Below the pieces are notes generated by a model, which did not search any database, had not been told where the DNA came from, and saw only the letters and a program-made list of their open reading frames with translations. Shown here piece after piece: positions 24,920 through 33,460 of a DNA stretch of 64,000 nucleotides (the first letter of the stretch is position 1; each line of letters starts with the position of its first letter). The position numbers were made by a program, and so were the translations under genes. Location of the stretch: the NCBI RefSeq assembly GCF_900091565.1, contig NZ_FMCV01000027.1:1-64000 (forward strand), read 5' to 3'. This stretch comes from Micromonospora marina (GTDB lineage Bacteria; Actinomycetota; Actinomycetes; Mycobacteriales; Micromonosporaceae).

Positions 24920-25312
24920 TCAGGCGGCCTGAGCCGCGGCGCCACCGGTGCCCTCGGCCGCCACGGCGGCGCGGGCCAGCTCGACGATCGCCGCGAACGC
25001 GGCGGCGTCGTTGACGGCCATGTCGGCCAGGATCTTCCGGTCGACCTCGATACCGGCCAGGCGCAGGCCCTGGATCAGCCGGTTGTAGGTCAGGCCGTTG
25101 GCCCGGGCGCCGGCGTTGATCCGCTGGATCCAGAGCTGCCGGAAGTCGCCCTTGCGGTCGCGACGGTCCCGGTAGGAGTACTGCATCGAGTGCAGCACCT
25201 GCTCCTTGGCCTTGCGGTACAGCCGGGAGCGCTGACCGCGGTAGCCGCTCGCGGTCTCCAGCAGGGTACGACGCTTCTTCTGGGCGTTCACAGCCCGCTT
25301 GACGCGTGCCAT
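24920..25312 (-). CDS. rplT: 50S ribosomal protein L20
   Basis: 130 residues with the standard start MARVKRAVNAQKKRRTLLE and the YRDRRDRKGDFRQLWIQRIN block. It binds 23S rRNA early in assembly. The C-terminal 12 residues are an Ala/Gly extension. It is third in the infC-rpmI-rplT operon; in other bacteria L20 represses this operon. Confidence 0.98.
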   Translation of the reverse strand: MARVKRAVNAQKKRRTLLETASGYRGQRSRLYRKAKEQVLHSMQYSYRDRRDRKGDFRQLWIQRINAGARANGLTYNRLIQGLRLAGIEVDRKILADMAVNDAAAFAAIVELARAAVAAEGTGGAAAQAA

Positions 25313-25344
25313 CTCAACTCCTTCTTCGGTTCAGGTGGCGCGCG

Positions 25345-25539
25345 TCAGCGGCCGAGCAGCTTCTTGATGCGCTTGACGTCGGCCTTGGCCAGCTCGACGG
25401 TGCCGGTCAGCCGACGGGTCTGGGTGCTGGGCTTCTTCTCCAGGTTGTGGCGAAGGCCGGCCTGCTGGGCAACGATCTTGCCCTTGCCGGTCACCTTGAC
25501 CCGCTTGCCCATACCCGTGTGGCTCTTCATCTTCGGCAT
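25345..25539 (-). CDS. rpmI: 50S ribosomal protein L35
   Basis: 64 residues starting MPKMKSHTGMGKRVKVTGKG, the standard L35 start, and ending KRIKKLLGR. The start at ATG 25539 is fixed by this conserved beginning; the open frame upstream is unrelated. It lies 19 nt behind infC and 32 nt before rplT. Confidence 0.98.
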   Translation of the reverse strand: MPKMKSHTGMGKRVKVTGKGKIVAQQAGLRHNLEKKPSTQTRRLTGTVELAKADVKRIKKLLGR

Positions 25540-25558
25540 TGGAACGTCTTCTCCCCTG

Positions 25559-26224
25559 TTACTGGCCGCTGGTCTCAGCGGTCGTGCCGGTCTCGCCGGC
25601 TGCTGCGGTCTCGCCGGCCGCCGGGGTCTCGCCGGCCGGAGCGGCCGGTTCCTCCGCTGCCCGGTCGCGCGGTCCACCGCGGGACGCCGTGGCGGCGACC
25701 GCGGAGGCCTTGACGGCCCGGTGCGGAGCGAGAACCATGATCATGTTTCGGCCGTCCTGCTTCGGCGCGGCCTCGACGTATCCCAGGTCCGTGATCTCGG
25801 ACTCGAGCCGGCGCAGGAGCCGGTAACCCAGCTCCGGACGGCTCTGCTCCCGACCGCGGAACATGATCGTCACCTTGACCTTGTCGCCGGCCTTGAGGAA
25901 CCGCACCACGTGACCCTTCTTGGTCTCGTAGTCGTGCGGGTCGATCTTCGGCCGGAGCTTCATCTCCTTGATGACGGTCTGCTGCTGGTTACGCCGCGCT
26001 TCGCGCGCCTTCAGTGCGCTCTCGTACTTGAACTTGCCGAAGTCCATGAGCTTGCACACCGGCGGGCGCGCCATCGGCGCAACCTCGACCAGGTCCAGGT
26101 CGACGTCCGCGGCCAGCTGCAGGGCGCGCTCCAGCGGGACGATGCCCACCTGCTCACCCTCAGGGCCGACCAGTCGGACCTCACGTGCCCGGATCTGCTC
26201 GTTCACGCGTGGTTCGACGCTGAT
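25559..26224 (-). CDS. infC: Translation initiation factor IF-3, probable ATC start
   Basis: 221 residues if started at ATC 26224, 215 from GTG 26206. The ATC is preferred because GAGGAGG (26235-26229) stands 4 nt before it, while it would be 22 nt from the GTG, and because the added ISVEPRVNEQIR matches the longer actinobacterial IF-3 start. Rare AUU/AUC starts let IF-3 repress its own synthesis. Both domains are present: N-domain (VRLVGPEGEQVGIV, ARPPVCKLMDFGKFKYE) and C-domain (VVRFLKAGDKVKVTIMFRGR). The last 45 residues are an Ala/Glu/Pro-rich tail. Confidence 0.93.
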   Translation of the reverse strand: MSVEPRVNEQIRAREVRLVGPEGEQVGIVPLERALQLAADVDLDLVEVAPMARPPVCKLMDFGKFKYESALKAREARRNQQQTVIKEMKLRPKIDPHDYETKKGHVVRFLKAGDKVKVTIMFRGREQSRPELGYRLLRRLESEITDLGYVEAAPKQDGRNMIMVLAPHRAVKASAVAATASRGGPRDRAAEEPAAPAGETPAAGETAAAGETGTTAETSGQ

Positions 26225-26289
26225 GGGGCCTCCTCGAGTCGAGTCTCCTACGGTGCCGACTCCGTGGGCTCCCGGGTGGGAGCCGACCC

Positions 26290-26322
26290 GGAAAGCAGAA
26301 GGCCCCGGCGTATGCCAGGGCC
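26290..26322 (-). promoter_or_regulatory. Terminator-like hairpin in the infC leader (candidate attenuator)
   Basis: Minus strand stem GGCCCTGGC/GCCGGGGCC (26322-26314 and 26309-26301, one G-U pair, 4-nt loop) followed by TTCTGCTTTCC. It lies about 75 nt upstream of the infC start inside a leader of roughly 250 nt, as expected for attenuation of the IF3-L35-L20 operon. Confidence 0.5.
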
Positions 26323-26487
26323 CACTCGACCGGTCGGCACGATCACAGGATCGCGCATCCGGCGCCGGGACGTGCCCGAAACCGGGGACCGGACCCGGCC
26401 ACCGTGGCGGCGACTCGGGTGGGAGCGGGCGCTCCGCTTCTCGACCGCCCGCACGTCAGGGACGGGGGCAGTCTGGTCGACTCCGCA

Positions 26488-26517
26488 ACACTACACCCTC
26501 GGCCCAGGCCCGCCCAA
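26488..26517 (-). promoter_or_regulatory. Promoter of the infC-rpmI-rplT operon
   Basis: Minus strand -35 TTGGGC (26517-26512), 18-bp spacer, -10 TAGTGT (26493-26488). It lies between the stop of the PH-domain gene and the long infC leader. Confidence 0.5.
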
Positions 26518-26531
26518 ACCGGGCTCGCTGG

Positions 26532-27005
26532 TCAGCGGGGTGCCGACTGGCCGGCGGACAGCGCCGCCAGGTGCGCCTGGTGCAGGCGGCGCAGCGCGCG
26601 TACCGCCTCGACGGCGCTCTCCTTGTCGGCGGCCTGCAGCGCGACCATCGGCAGCAGGTCGTCGTCGTGCAGCTCCAGGCTGGCCCACGGGGCACCCCGG
26701 TCGAACCGGACACCGCGGACGACCTCCCACGGCAGCTCGTACGAGCTGAACACGTTGCGCACCCGGACGCCCCTGACGTCGGCGACCACGCGGGGGCGGG
26801 TGAACAGCAGGAAGCCGAGCGCGCCGAAGACGCCCAGGCCGATCATGGCGAACTGGTCGCCGCGCTGAAACGTGCCGTAGCCGTTGCCGGTGGCGCCGGT
26901 CAGCGACGTCGCGACGAGGCTGAACACCACGAGCAGCGTGACGGCCGAGGCCCAGCAGACGACCCGGACGCGGCGGGGTCGCACGGTCACCACGGAATCG
27001 CTCAC
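26532..27005 (-). CDS. PH-domain membrane protein
   Basis: 157 residues. Two hydrophobic helices at about 14-34 and 51-66 anchor the protein. The remainder reads RPRVVADVRGVRVRNVFSSY and ELPWEVVRGVRFDRG, the bacterial PH-like domain found in the CFP-6 type antigens of mycobacteria. The role is unknown; membrane-protein quality or envelope functions are guesses. GTG 27005 overlaps the upstream DMT gene stop by 4 bp, so it is the distal gene of the rib-his-DMT group. Confidence 0.8.
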   Translation of the reverse strand: MSDSVVTVRPRRVRVVCWASAVTLLVVFSLVATSLTGATGNGYGTFQRGDQFAMIGLGVFGALGFLLFTRPRVVADVRGVRVRNVFSSYELPWEVVRGVRFDRGAPWASLELHDDDLLPMVALQAADKESAVEAVRALRRLHQAHLAALSAGQSAPR

Positions 27006-27964
27006 CCGACCAGTCTGCCATCCGGTTCGCGTACGCCTTCGGCCGCCACCCGGGCCGGGCCGCGCCGGCGCAGCCCGGTGACCACCACGGCGAGCAGCGT
27101 GAGCAGGGCGCCGGCCAGCACCGGCAGCCGGACACCGGGGCCGCCGGGCAGCGCCAGGTCCAGCAGCAGCGCGCCGCCGAGCTGCCCGGCCACCAGCGCC
27201 AGGCCGGTCCGCAGCACCCCTGCCGCGCGTACCCCGACCAGCAGGGCCAGCACGATGCCGACGCCGAGCAGCCCGCCGGGGTAGAGCCACCACTGGGCGG
27301 GCCAGCGGGGCGCGGTCGCCAGCGCGCCGGTGAGCGCCGCGACCGCGCCGATCACCACCGTGCTGACCGCGAAGTTGACGGCGAGGCCGGCGGCCGGGCC
27401 GACCGAGGCGGCGACCCGGCCGTTGAGCGCGGACTGCCCGGCCACCGCCAGCCCACCCAGGACGCAGAGCAGCACCAGCCCGGCCGCCAGGTCACCGACC
27501 GGGCGGCCGAGCTGCGCCAGCGCGACCGCGCCGACGCCGAGCACCGCCCCGCCGACACGGGGCACCGTGAGCGGCATCCGCCCGGTCGCGGCCAGCCCGA
27601 CCCGGTCCACCGCCAGTCCGCCGAGGCTGCCGCCGGCCACCTGGGCGATCGTGAACACCGCCACCCCGAGCACCGGCACCACCACCGGCGCGACCAGCAC
27701 GATCACCGCGCCGCCCACCCCGCCGAGGTACGCCCACCACGGCAACCCGGACCGGCGCAGCCCGGCCAGCCCGGCGCGCATCGACGGCAGCGCCACGATC
27801 CCGGCCAGCACCAGCAGGCAGCCGCCGAGGTTGTTGACCACCGCGCCGATGACCGGGTCACCGGTCCGCTCGCCCATCTCGGCGTTGATCGCGCCCTGGG
27901 CGGCCGAGGCCACGCCGCCGGCCACGACCACCGCGAGCGCGGCCGGGAGCGGCAGCGGCCTCAC
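27002..27964 (-). CDS. DMT-superfamily transporter, YdcZ (DUF606) type
   Basis: 320 residues with ten hydrophobic helices in two homologous halves of about 150 residues. The repeats are visible as ASAAQGAINAEMGERTGDPV in half 1 and AVAGQSALNGRVAASVG in half 2, the hallmark of the YdcZ family. Substrate unknown. GTG 27964 overlaps the hisG stop by 4 bp. Co-transcription with hisG or the rib genes hints at metabolite export but does not prove it. Confidence 0.85.
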   Translation of the reverse strand: MRPLPLPAALAVVVAGGVASAAQGAINAEMGERTGDPVIGAVVNNLGGCLLVLAGIVALPSMRAGLAGLRRSGLPWWAYLGGVGGAVIVLVAPVVVPVLGVAVFTIAQVAGGSLGGLAVDRVGLAATGRMPLTVPRVGGAVLGVGAVALAQLGRPVGDLAAGLVLLCVLGGLAVAGQSALNGRVAASVGPAAGLAVNFAVSTVVIGAVAALTGALATAPRWPAQWWLYPGGLLGVGIVLALLVGVRAAGVLRTGLALVAGQLGGALLLDLALPGGPGVRLPVLAGALLTLLAVVVTGLRRRGPARVAAEGVREPDGRLVG

Positions 27965-28806
27965 AGCCGGCAGGCGTGGATGTTCGTGACCAGGATCGCG
28001 CGGGCGCCCAGCTCGTACAGCTCGTCCATGATCCGGTGGACGTCGTCCCGGAGCACCATCGCCTGCACCGCGACCCAGCCCTCCCGGTGCAGCGGCGAGA
28101 CGGTCGGCGACTCGATGCCGGGAGTCAGCGAACTGGCCCGGTCGAGCAGGCCGGCCGGCACGTCGTAGGCGAGCATCACGTACCGGCGGGCGACCAGGAC
28201 GCCGTGCAGCCGGCGCAACAGTTGCTCCTGCTGCCCGCCGCCGGGCGTACCCGCGCGCCGGACCAGCACCGCCGAGGAGCGCAGCAGCGGCTCGCCGAAG
28301 ACCACCAGGCCGGCCTGGCGCAACGTCGCGCCGGTCTCCACCACGTCGGCGACCACGTCGGCCACGCCGAGGCGGATGGCGTTCTCCACCGCGCCGTCCA
28401 GGCGGATCACGTCGGCCTTGACGCCCAGCTCGGCCAGGTGCCGTTCGACCAGACCCGGGTACGCGGTGGCGATCCGGTGCCCGCCCAGCTCCCGAACGTC
28501 GTCCACGTCCTGCGGGCGGGCGGCGAACCGGAAGGTGGCCCGCGCGAAGTTGAGGTCGACCACCTCCTCGGCCGGCGCGCCGGAGTCGATCAGCAGGTCG
28601 CGACCGGTGATGCCGACGTCCAGGTCGCCGGAGCCGACGTAGGTGGCGATGTCCTTGGGGCGCAGGTAGAAGAACTCGATGTCGTTGGGCTCGTCCCGGC
28701 AGACCAGGTCCTTCGGGTCGGTGCGCTGGCGGTAGCCCGCCTCGCGCAGCATCCCGGCGGCCTTCTCGGCCAGGGCGCCCTTGTTGGGTACTGCGACACG
28801 CAGCAT
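27961..28806 (-). CDS. hisG: ATP phosphoribosyltransferase, long form
   Basis: First, committed step of histidine synthesis. 281 residues, the long HisZ-independent form with a C-terminal ACT-like regulatory domain (about 205-281) that binds histidine. The PRPP region is ADVVADVVETGATLRQAGL near 150-168 and the N-terminal AVPNKGALAEKA is standard. ATG 28806 is 43 nt behind hisE. Confidence 0.96.
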   Translation of the reverse strand: MLRVAVPNKGALAEKAAGMLREAGYRQRTDPKDLVCRDEPNDIEFFYLRPKDIATYVGSGDLDVGITGRDLLIDSGAPAEEVVDLNFARATFRFAARPQDVDDVRELGGHRIATAYPGLVERHLAELGVKADVIRLDGAVENAIRLGVADVVADVVETGATLRQAGLVVFGEPLLRSSAVLVRRAGTPGGGQQEQLLRRLHGVLVARRYVMLAYDVPAGLLDRASSLTPGIESPTVSPLHREGWVAVQAMVLRDDVHRIMDELYELGARAILVTNIHACRL

Positions 28807-28849
28807 GGGAGTGCTCCTTCGTTCGATCGGACGATCAGCGGACGGGCAC

Positions 28850-29113
28850 TCAGAGATGTCGGTAGACGTCCTTCAGTTCCAGGCCGGTGGCGAGCATCAG
28901 CACCTGCGCCTGGTAGAGCAGCTGGGAGATCTCCTCGGCGGCCCGCTCCGGGCCCTCGTGCTCGGCGGCCATCCACGACTCGGCCGCCTCCTCGACGACC
29001 TTCTTGCCGATGAAGTGCACGCCCTTGGCGAGCGCCTCGACAGTGCCCGAGCCCGGGGTGCCGGCGGCGGCCTTGGCCTGCAGCTCGGCGAACAACTCCT
29101 CGAACGTCTTCAC
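28850..29113 (-). CDS. hisE: Phosphoribosyl-ATP pyrophosphatase
   Basis: 87 residues of the all-alpha NTP pyrophosphohydrolase fold. Key residues lie in KKVVEEAAESWMA at about 38-50 and the EISQLLYQAQVLML helix. Second step of histidine synthesis, here a free-standing protein as usual in actinobacteria. GTG 29113 is chosen by family length. The remaining his genes are not in this window. Confidence 0.95.
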   Translation of the reverse strand: MKTFEELFAELQAKAAAGTPGSGTVEALAKGVHFIGKKVVEEAAESWMAAEHEGPERAAEEISQLLYQAQVLMLATGLELKDVYRHL

Positions 29114-29157
29114 GGAAGGCGATTCTTCCAGCCGCCCCGGGTGACGGGCCGGGTGGG

Positions 29158-29655
29158 TCAGGCGAAGCCGACGCGGTGGGCGGACTGGGCGCCCAGGGCG
29201 CGGACGGCCAGGGCTGCGTCCAGCGCCGCCACCGTCGCCGACCACCCCTTGTCCTCGGCCGAGCCGGGCAGCCCGGCCCGGTCCCGAGCCTGCTCGACGG
29301 TGTCGACGGTGAGCACCCCGTGCGCCACCGGCTTGCCCTCGTCCAGCGCCACCCGGGTCAGCCCCTCGGTGACCGACTGGCAGACGTAGTCGAAGTGCGC
29401 CGTCGCGCCGCGTACCACCACGCCGAGCGCGACGACCACGTCGAAACGGCGGGCCATCGCCTGGGCCACCACCGGCAGTTCGACCGAGCCGGCCACCCGG
29501 GCCACCACGGCCCGCGCCCCGCACGCCTGGGCGGCGGCCACCGCACGCTCGGTCATGTGGTCGGTCAGGTCGCCGTGCCAGCGGGCGGCCACCACGCCGA
29601 CCGTCATGCCGGACGCGTCCACAGCGGTCACGCCCGGCTCACCGAAACCCGCCAT
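29158..29655 (-). CDS. ribH: 6,7-dimethyl-8-ribityllumazine synthase
   Basis: 165 residues. Condenses the RibA-derived pyrimidine with dihydroxybutanone phosphate, forming icosahedral or pentameric shells. The motifs GSVELPVVAQAMARR and VVALGVVVRGATAHFDYVC are intact, with catalytic His in the last. ATG 29655 is 4 nt behind the ribBA stop with GGAGCG upstream; ATG 29679 would extend into ribBA without similarity. Confidence 0.96.
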   Translation of the reverse strand: MAGFGEPGVTAVDASGMTVGVVAARWHGDLTDHMTERAVAAAQACGARAVVARVAGSVELPVVAQAMARRFDVVVALGVVVRGATAHFDYVCQSVTEGLTRVALDEGKPVAHGVLTVDTVEQARDRAGLPGSAEDKGWSATVAALDAALAVRALGAQSAHRVGFA

Positions 29656-29659
29656 CGCC

Positions 29660-30925
29660 CTACGCTCCGATCTCGTCACCGGCGACCGGGCGGCCCATCG
29701 GCGCCTCGGTCACCTCGTCCAGTCCGTCCAGCAGGTGACCCATCCGGTCCCGCTTGGTGCGCAGGTAGCGCACGTTCTCCGGGTTGGACCGCACCGGCAG
29801 CCCCTCCCGGCCGGTCACGGTGAGGCCGTACCCCTCCAGCCCGGCCCGCTTGGCCGGGTTGTTGGTCAGCAGCCGCATCGACCGGACCCCCAGGTCGTAG
29901 AGGATCTGCGCGCCCGTGCCGTAGTCGCGGGCGTCGGCCGGCAGACCCAGGTCGAGGTTCGCGTCCACCGTGTCGCGGCCCTGGTCCTGGAGCTGATACG
30001 CCTGGAGCTTGTGCAGCAGGCCGATGCCCCGGCCCTCGTGCCCGCGCACGTAGAGGACCACCCCGCGGCCCTCCGCGGCGACCCGGGCCAGCGCGGCCTG
30101 CAACTGCGGCCCGCAGTCGCAGCGCAGCGAGCCGAACACGTCGCCGGTGAGGCACTCGGAGTGCACCCGGACCAGCACGTCCCGCCCGTCACCGAGGTCG
30201 CCCGTGACCAGCGCGACGTGCTCGGCCGGGTCGTGCTCGGCGCGGTAGCCCAGCGCCCGGAACACGCCGTACGGGGTGGGCATCCGCGCCTCGGCGGCCA
30301 GCTCGACCTGCTTCTCGGTGCGCCGCCGGTGGGCGATCAGGTCCGCGATGGTGACCAGCGTCAGCCCGTGCTCGGCGCAGAACTTCTCCAGGTCCGGCAG
30401 GCGCATCATGGTGCCGTCGTCGTTCACCAGCTCGCAGAGCACCCCGGCCGGGCGCAGACCGGCCAGCCGGGTCAGGTCCACCGCAGCCTCGGTGTGCCCG
30501 GGGCGGCGCAGCACCCCGCCGGCGCGGGCGCGCAGCGGCACCACGTGACCGGGCCGGGCCAGGTCGGTCGGGCCGGTCGCGGCGCCGGCGAGCAGCCGGA
30601 TGGTGTGCGACCGGTCGGCGGCCGAGATGCCGGTGCTGACGCCCTCCCGGGCGTCCACGGTCACCGTGTACGCGGTGCCGCGCCGGTCCTGGTTCGTGTG
30701 GTGCATCGGTGGCAGGTCCAGCCGGTCGCACTCGTCCTCGGTCAGCGGCACGCAGATGTAGCCGGAGGTGTAGCGGACCATGAACGCGACCAGCTCCGGC
30801 GTGGCCAGCTCGGCCGCGAAGATCAGGTCACCCTCGTTCTCGCGGTCCTCGTCGTCGACCACCACCACCGGGCGCCCGGCGGCGATGTCCGCCACCGCCT
30901 GCTCGATCGAACCGAACGTGCTCAT
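29660..30925 (-). CDS. ribBA: Bifunctional 3,4-dihydroxy-2-butanone-4-phosphate synthase / GTP cyclohydrolase II
   Basis: 421 residues. Residues 1-205 are RibB, with DDEDRENEGDLIFAAE holding the acidic Mg2+ ligands and HTEAAVDL. Residues about 210-410 are RibA, with the Zn ligands in ECLTGDVFGSLRCDCG and RGHEGRGIGL. The protein feeds both branches to ribH. Overlaps ribM by 4 bp. Confidence 0.97.
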   Translation of the reverse strand: MSTFGSIEQAVADIAAGRPVVVVDDEDRENEGDLIFAAELATPELVAFMVRYTSGYICVPLTEDECDRLDLPPMHHTNQDRRGTAYTVTVDAREGVSTGISAADRSHTIRLLAGAATGPTDLARPGHVVPLRARAGGVLRRPGHTEAAVDLTRLAGLRPAGVLCELVNDDGTMMRLPDLEKFCAEHGLTLVTIADLIAHRRRTEKQVELAAEARMPTPYGVFRALGYRAEHDPAEHVALVTGDLGDGRDVLVRVHSECLTGDVFGSLRCDCGPQLQAALARVAAEGRGVVLYVRGHEGRGIGLLHKLQAYQLQDQGRDTVDANLDLGLPADARDYGTGAQILYDLGVRSMRLLTNNPAKRAGLEGYGLTVTGREGLPVRSNPENVRYLRTKRDRMGHLLDGLDEVTEAPMGRPVAGDEIGA

Positions 30926-31617
30926 GCCACGGCCTCCGTGTACGTCGCCGGGATCGGGGCGGGCGCGGTCGCGACGGCCCGGGAGGTGCGCCACCAGCTG
31001 TACAGGCCGGCCGCGCAGAACGCGCCGTAGACCAGGTACATGGCGGCCGACGGGTAGAAGCCGCCGCGCAGCAGCAGCGGTACGCCGACCGCGTCGACGG
31101 CGATCCAGATCAGCCAGAACTCCACCCAGCCGCGGGCCATGCCGTACGTGGCGAGCAGGCTGCCGACCAGGATCCAGGCATCAGGCAGCGGCCCCCACGA
31201 GCCGAGCGCGGCGAGCGCCGGGTACGCGACGGCGGTGCCGACCGCGGCGGCCACGAGCAGGCCGAGCCGCTCCGGCCAGGTGGCCCAGCGCGGCACCACG
31301 GCCGGCTGGTCCCCACCACCGGCGCGCCGGTTGCGCGACCAGCGCCACCAGCCGTACAGGCTGACGGCGAAGAAGAAGACCTGCCGGCCGGCCTGGCCGT
31401 AGAGGTCGTGCGCCTGCGGGGTGACGAAGACGCCGCCGAGGAACACGGTGAGCAGCAGCGCGTTGCCGATCATGCCGACCGGCCAGGCCCAGACCACCCG
31501 GCGCAGCCCGAGCAGCGCCGAGGCGAGGCCGAAGACGTTGCCGACGATCTCCCGGACCAGCACCGGCGAACCGGCCACGTGCACCTGGGCGTCGAGCAGC
31601 CAGCCGAGCGGGCCCAT
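30922..31617 (-). CDS. ribM: PnuC-like transporter, probable riboflavin importer RibM
   Basis: 231 residues with about seven to eight hydrophobic helices. The PnuC family signature W-x6-N-x-L shows as WPVGMIGNALLL near 45-56, followed by SLYGWWRWSRN at about 88-98, and WVEFWLIWIAVD is the second conserved block. PnuC proteins carry nicotinamide riboside. Those encoded in FMN-riboswitch rib operons of actinobacteria (RibM) carry riboflavin, so context decides the call. The ATG at 31617 forms TGATG with the ribE stop; GTG 31620 is an equal alternative. Confidence 0.85.
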   Translation of the reverse strand: MGPLGWLLDAQVHVAGSPVLVREIVGNVFGLASALLGLRRVVWAWPVGMIGNALLLTVFLGGVFVTPQAHDLYGQAGRQVFFFAVSLYGWWRWSRNRRAGGGDQPAVVPRWATWPERLGLLVAAAVGTAVAYPALAALGSWGPLPDAWILVGSLLATYGMARGWVEFWLIWIAVDAVGVPLLLRGGFYPSAAMYLVYGAFCAAGLYSWWRTSRAVATAPAPIPATYTEAVA

Positions 31618-32228
31618 CACCGGGCACCCCCCGCGCCGCGGTCGCCGAGCAGCCGCTCGACGTACTTGGCCAGCACGTCGACCTCCAGGTTGACCGGGTC
31701 GCCGATCTGCTTGGTGCCGAGCACGGTGAGCTTGAGCGTGGTCGGGATCAGGCCGACGGAGAACCAGTCGTCGCCCGCCTCGGCGACGGTCAGGGACACG
31801 CCGTCAACGGTGATCGAGCCCTTCTCCACCACGTAGCGGGCCAGATCGGCGGGCAGCCGGAACCGCACGGTCTCCCACTGCGCGGCGGGCTCCCGGGCGA
31901 CGACCTCGCCGACGCCGTCGACGTGCCCCTGCACCAGGTGCCCGCCGAGGCGGCTGCCGAGCGCGGCGGCCCGTTCCAGGTTGACCGGGTCGCCGGGGCG
32001 CAGCGCGCCGAGCGCGGTGCGGCGCAGCGTCTCGCCCATCACGTCGGCGGTGAACACGCCGCCGTCGACGTCGACCACGGTGAGGCAGACGCCGTTGACG
32101 GCGATCGAGTCGCCGTGCCGGGCGTCCGAGGTGACGAGCGGGCCGCGGATGGCGACCAGCGCGGAGTCGTCGCCGGTCTCGGCACTCCGGACGATCTCGC
32201 CCAGTTCCTCGACGATGCCGGTGAACAT
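31617..32228 (-). CDS. ribE: Riboflavin synthase alpha chain
   Basis: 203 residues made of two lumazine-binding barrels: MFTGIVEELGEIV at 1-13 and HLVQGHVDGVGEV at about 97-109. Dismutates two lumazines to riboflavin. The start ATG 32228 is 1 nt behind the ribD stop. Second gene of the riboswitch-controlled operon. Confidence 0.97.
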   Translation of the reverse strand: MFTGIVEELGEIVRSAETGDDSALVAIRGPLVTSDARHGDSIAVNGVCLTVVDVDGGVFTADVMGETLRRTALGALRPGDPVNLERAAALGSRLGGHLVQGHVDGVGEVVAREPAAQWETVRFRLPADLARYVVEKGSITVDGVSLTVAEAGDDWFSVGLIPTTLKLTVLGTKQIGDPVNLEVDVLAKYVERLLGDRGAGGAR

Positions 32229-32229
32229 G

Positions 32230-33291
32230 TCAGCCCTCCCTCTTCCGGGGCAGCGCGGTGATCCGCAGGTCGGGACCGACCCGCGTAACGTCGGTGATCT
32301 CCAGATCGATGGCGTCGGCGATGGTGCTCACGCCGGCGCCGAGCAGCGCGGCCGGGCCGGCGCCGAGCAGCTTCGGCGCGACGTACCCGACGATCCGGTC
32401 GACCATGCCGGCGGCGAGGAACGCGCCGGCCAGCGTCGGCCCGCCCTCCAGCAGCGCGGCCCGCACACCCCGGTGGTGCAGCTCCGCGAGCAGCGCCGCC
32501 AGGTCGACCCGGCCGTCCGGCCCGGCGCCGACCTCCGCGGCGGTGGCGATCCACGTGCGGGCGGCACCGTCGCGGACCCGGGCGTCGGCCGGAGTACGCC
32601 CGGAGCTGTCCACCACCACCCGCAGCGGCTGCCGGATGGCGAGCGTGCCGTCGCGCAGGTTGCGGGCGGTCAGCCGGGGATCGTCGGTGAGCACGGTGCC
32701 CACCCCGGCGAGCACCGCGTCGACGGTGCCGCGCAGCGCGTGCACGTCGATCCGGGCCGCCTCGGAGGTGATCCACATGCTGGTGCCGTCGGCCGCGGCG
32801 GACCGTCCGTCGAGCGTGGCCGCGTACTTCCAGATCACGTACGGCCAGCCGCGGCGCATCGAGGTGAGCCAGGCCACGTTGCCGGCCTCGGCCTCCTGCG
32901 TGCGTACCCCCAGGGCGACCTGGACCCCGGCGGCGCGCAGCGTGGCCGCGCCGCCGGAGGCGACCGGGTTGGGGTCGGGGACCGCGATCACCACGCGGGA
33001 CACCCCGGCGGCGATGAGCGCGTGGCTGCAGGGGCCGGTGCGGCCGGTGTGGTCGCAGGGTTCCAGGGTGACCACCGCAGTGCCGCCGCGGGCGCGCGTG
33101 CCGGCCTGGGCCAGCGCGACGATCTCCGCGTGCGGGCCGCCGGCGTACGCGTGGAAGCCCTCGCCGACGACCTCGCCGTCGGCGTCGAGCAGCACGCAGC
33201 CGACCACCGGGTTGGGGCTCGTGGCGCCGAGGCCGCGCCCGGCCAGTTCGATGGCACGACGCATCGCCTCGTCGACGGAGACGCTCGCCAT
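32230..33291 (-). CDS. ribD: Bifunctional pyrimidine deaminase/reductase
   Basis: 353 residues. Residues 1-145 are the deaminase, with PHAEIVAL and the Zn motif LEPCDHTGRTGPC near 75-87. Residues about 150-353 are the NADPH-dependent reductase, with KYAATLDGRSA and LEGGPTLAGAFL. First gene behind the FMN riboswitch. ATG 33291 is picked from the conserved start; GGAGG lies 10 nt upstream. Confidence 0.96.
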   Translation of the reverse strand: MASVSVDEAMRRAIELAGRGLGATSPNPVVGCVLLDADGEVVGEGFHAYAGGPHAEIVALAQAGTRARGGTAVVTLEPCDHTGRTGPCSHALIAAGVSRVVIAVPDPNPVASGGAATLRAAGVQVALGVRTQEAEAGNVAWLTSMRRGWPYVIWKYAATLDGRSAAADGTSMWITSEAARIDVHALRGTVDAVLAGVGTVLTDDPRLTARNLRDGTLAIRQPLRVVVDSSGRTPADARVRDGAARTWIATAAEVGAGPDGRVDLAALLAELHHRGVRAALLEGGPTLAGAFLAAGMVDRIVGYVAPKLLGAGPAALLGAGVSTIADAIDLEITDVTRVGPDLRITALPRKREG

Positions 33292-33460
33292 GGCCGCCTG
33301 TCCTCCCGCTCGCCGGTCGCGCGCGGGCGGGTGGGGAGGAACGGCCACGACGGCCGCGGGCACGCGGCGGCGGAGAATCCGGGGACGGCGACGCCGACCC
33401 CGGGGAGCCCACGCGGCAGCTGAGAGTGCTCAGCGGCCGGCAGGGGCCTCCCCCGTTCCG

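Noticed and set aside
26248..26454. Short open frame in the infC leader as a leader peptide
   Set aside because: No convincing ribosome binding site, and the frame simply crosses the GC-rich hairpin; no amino-acid run that would explain attenuation.
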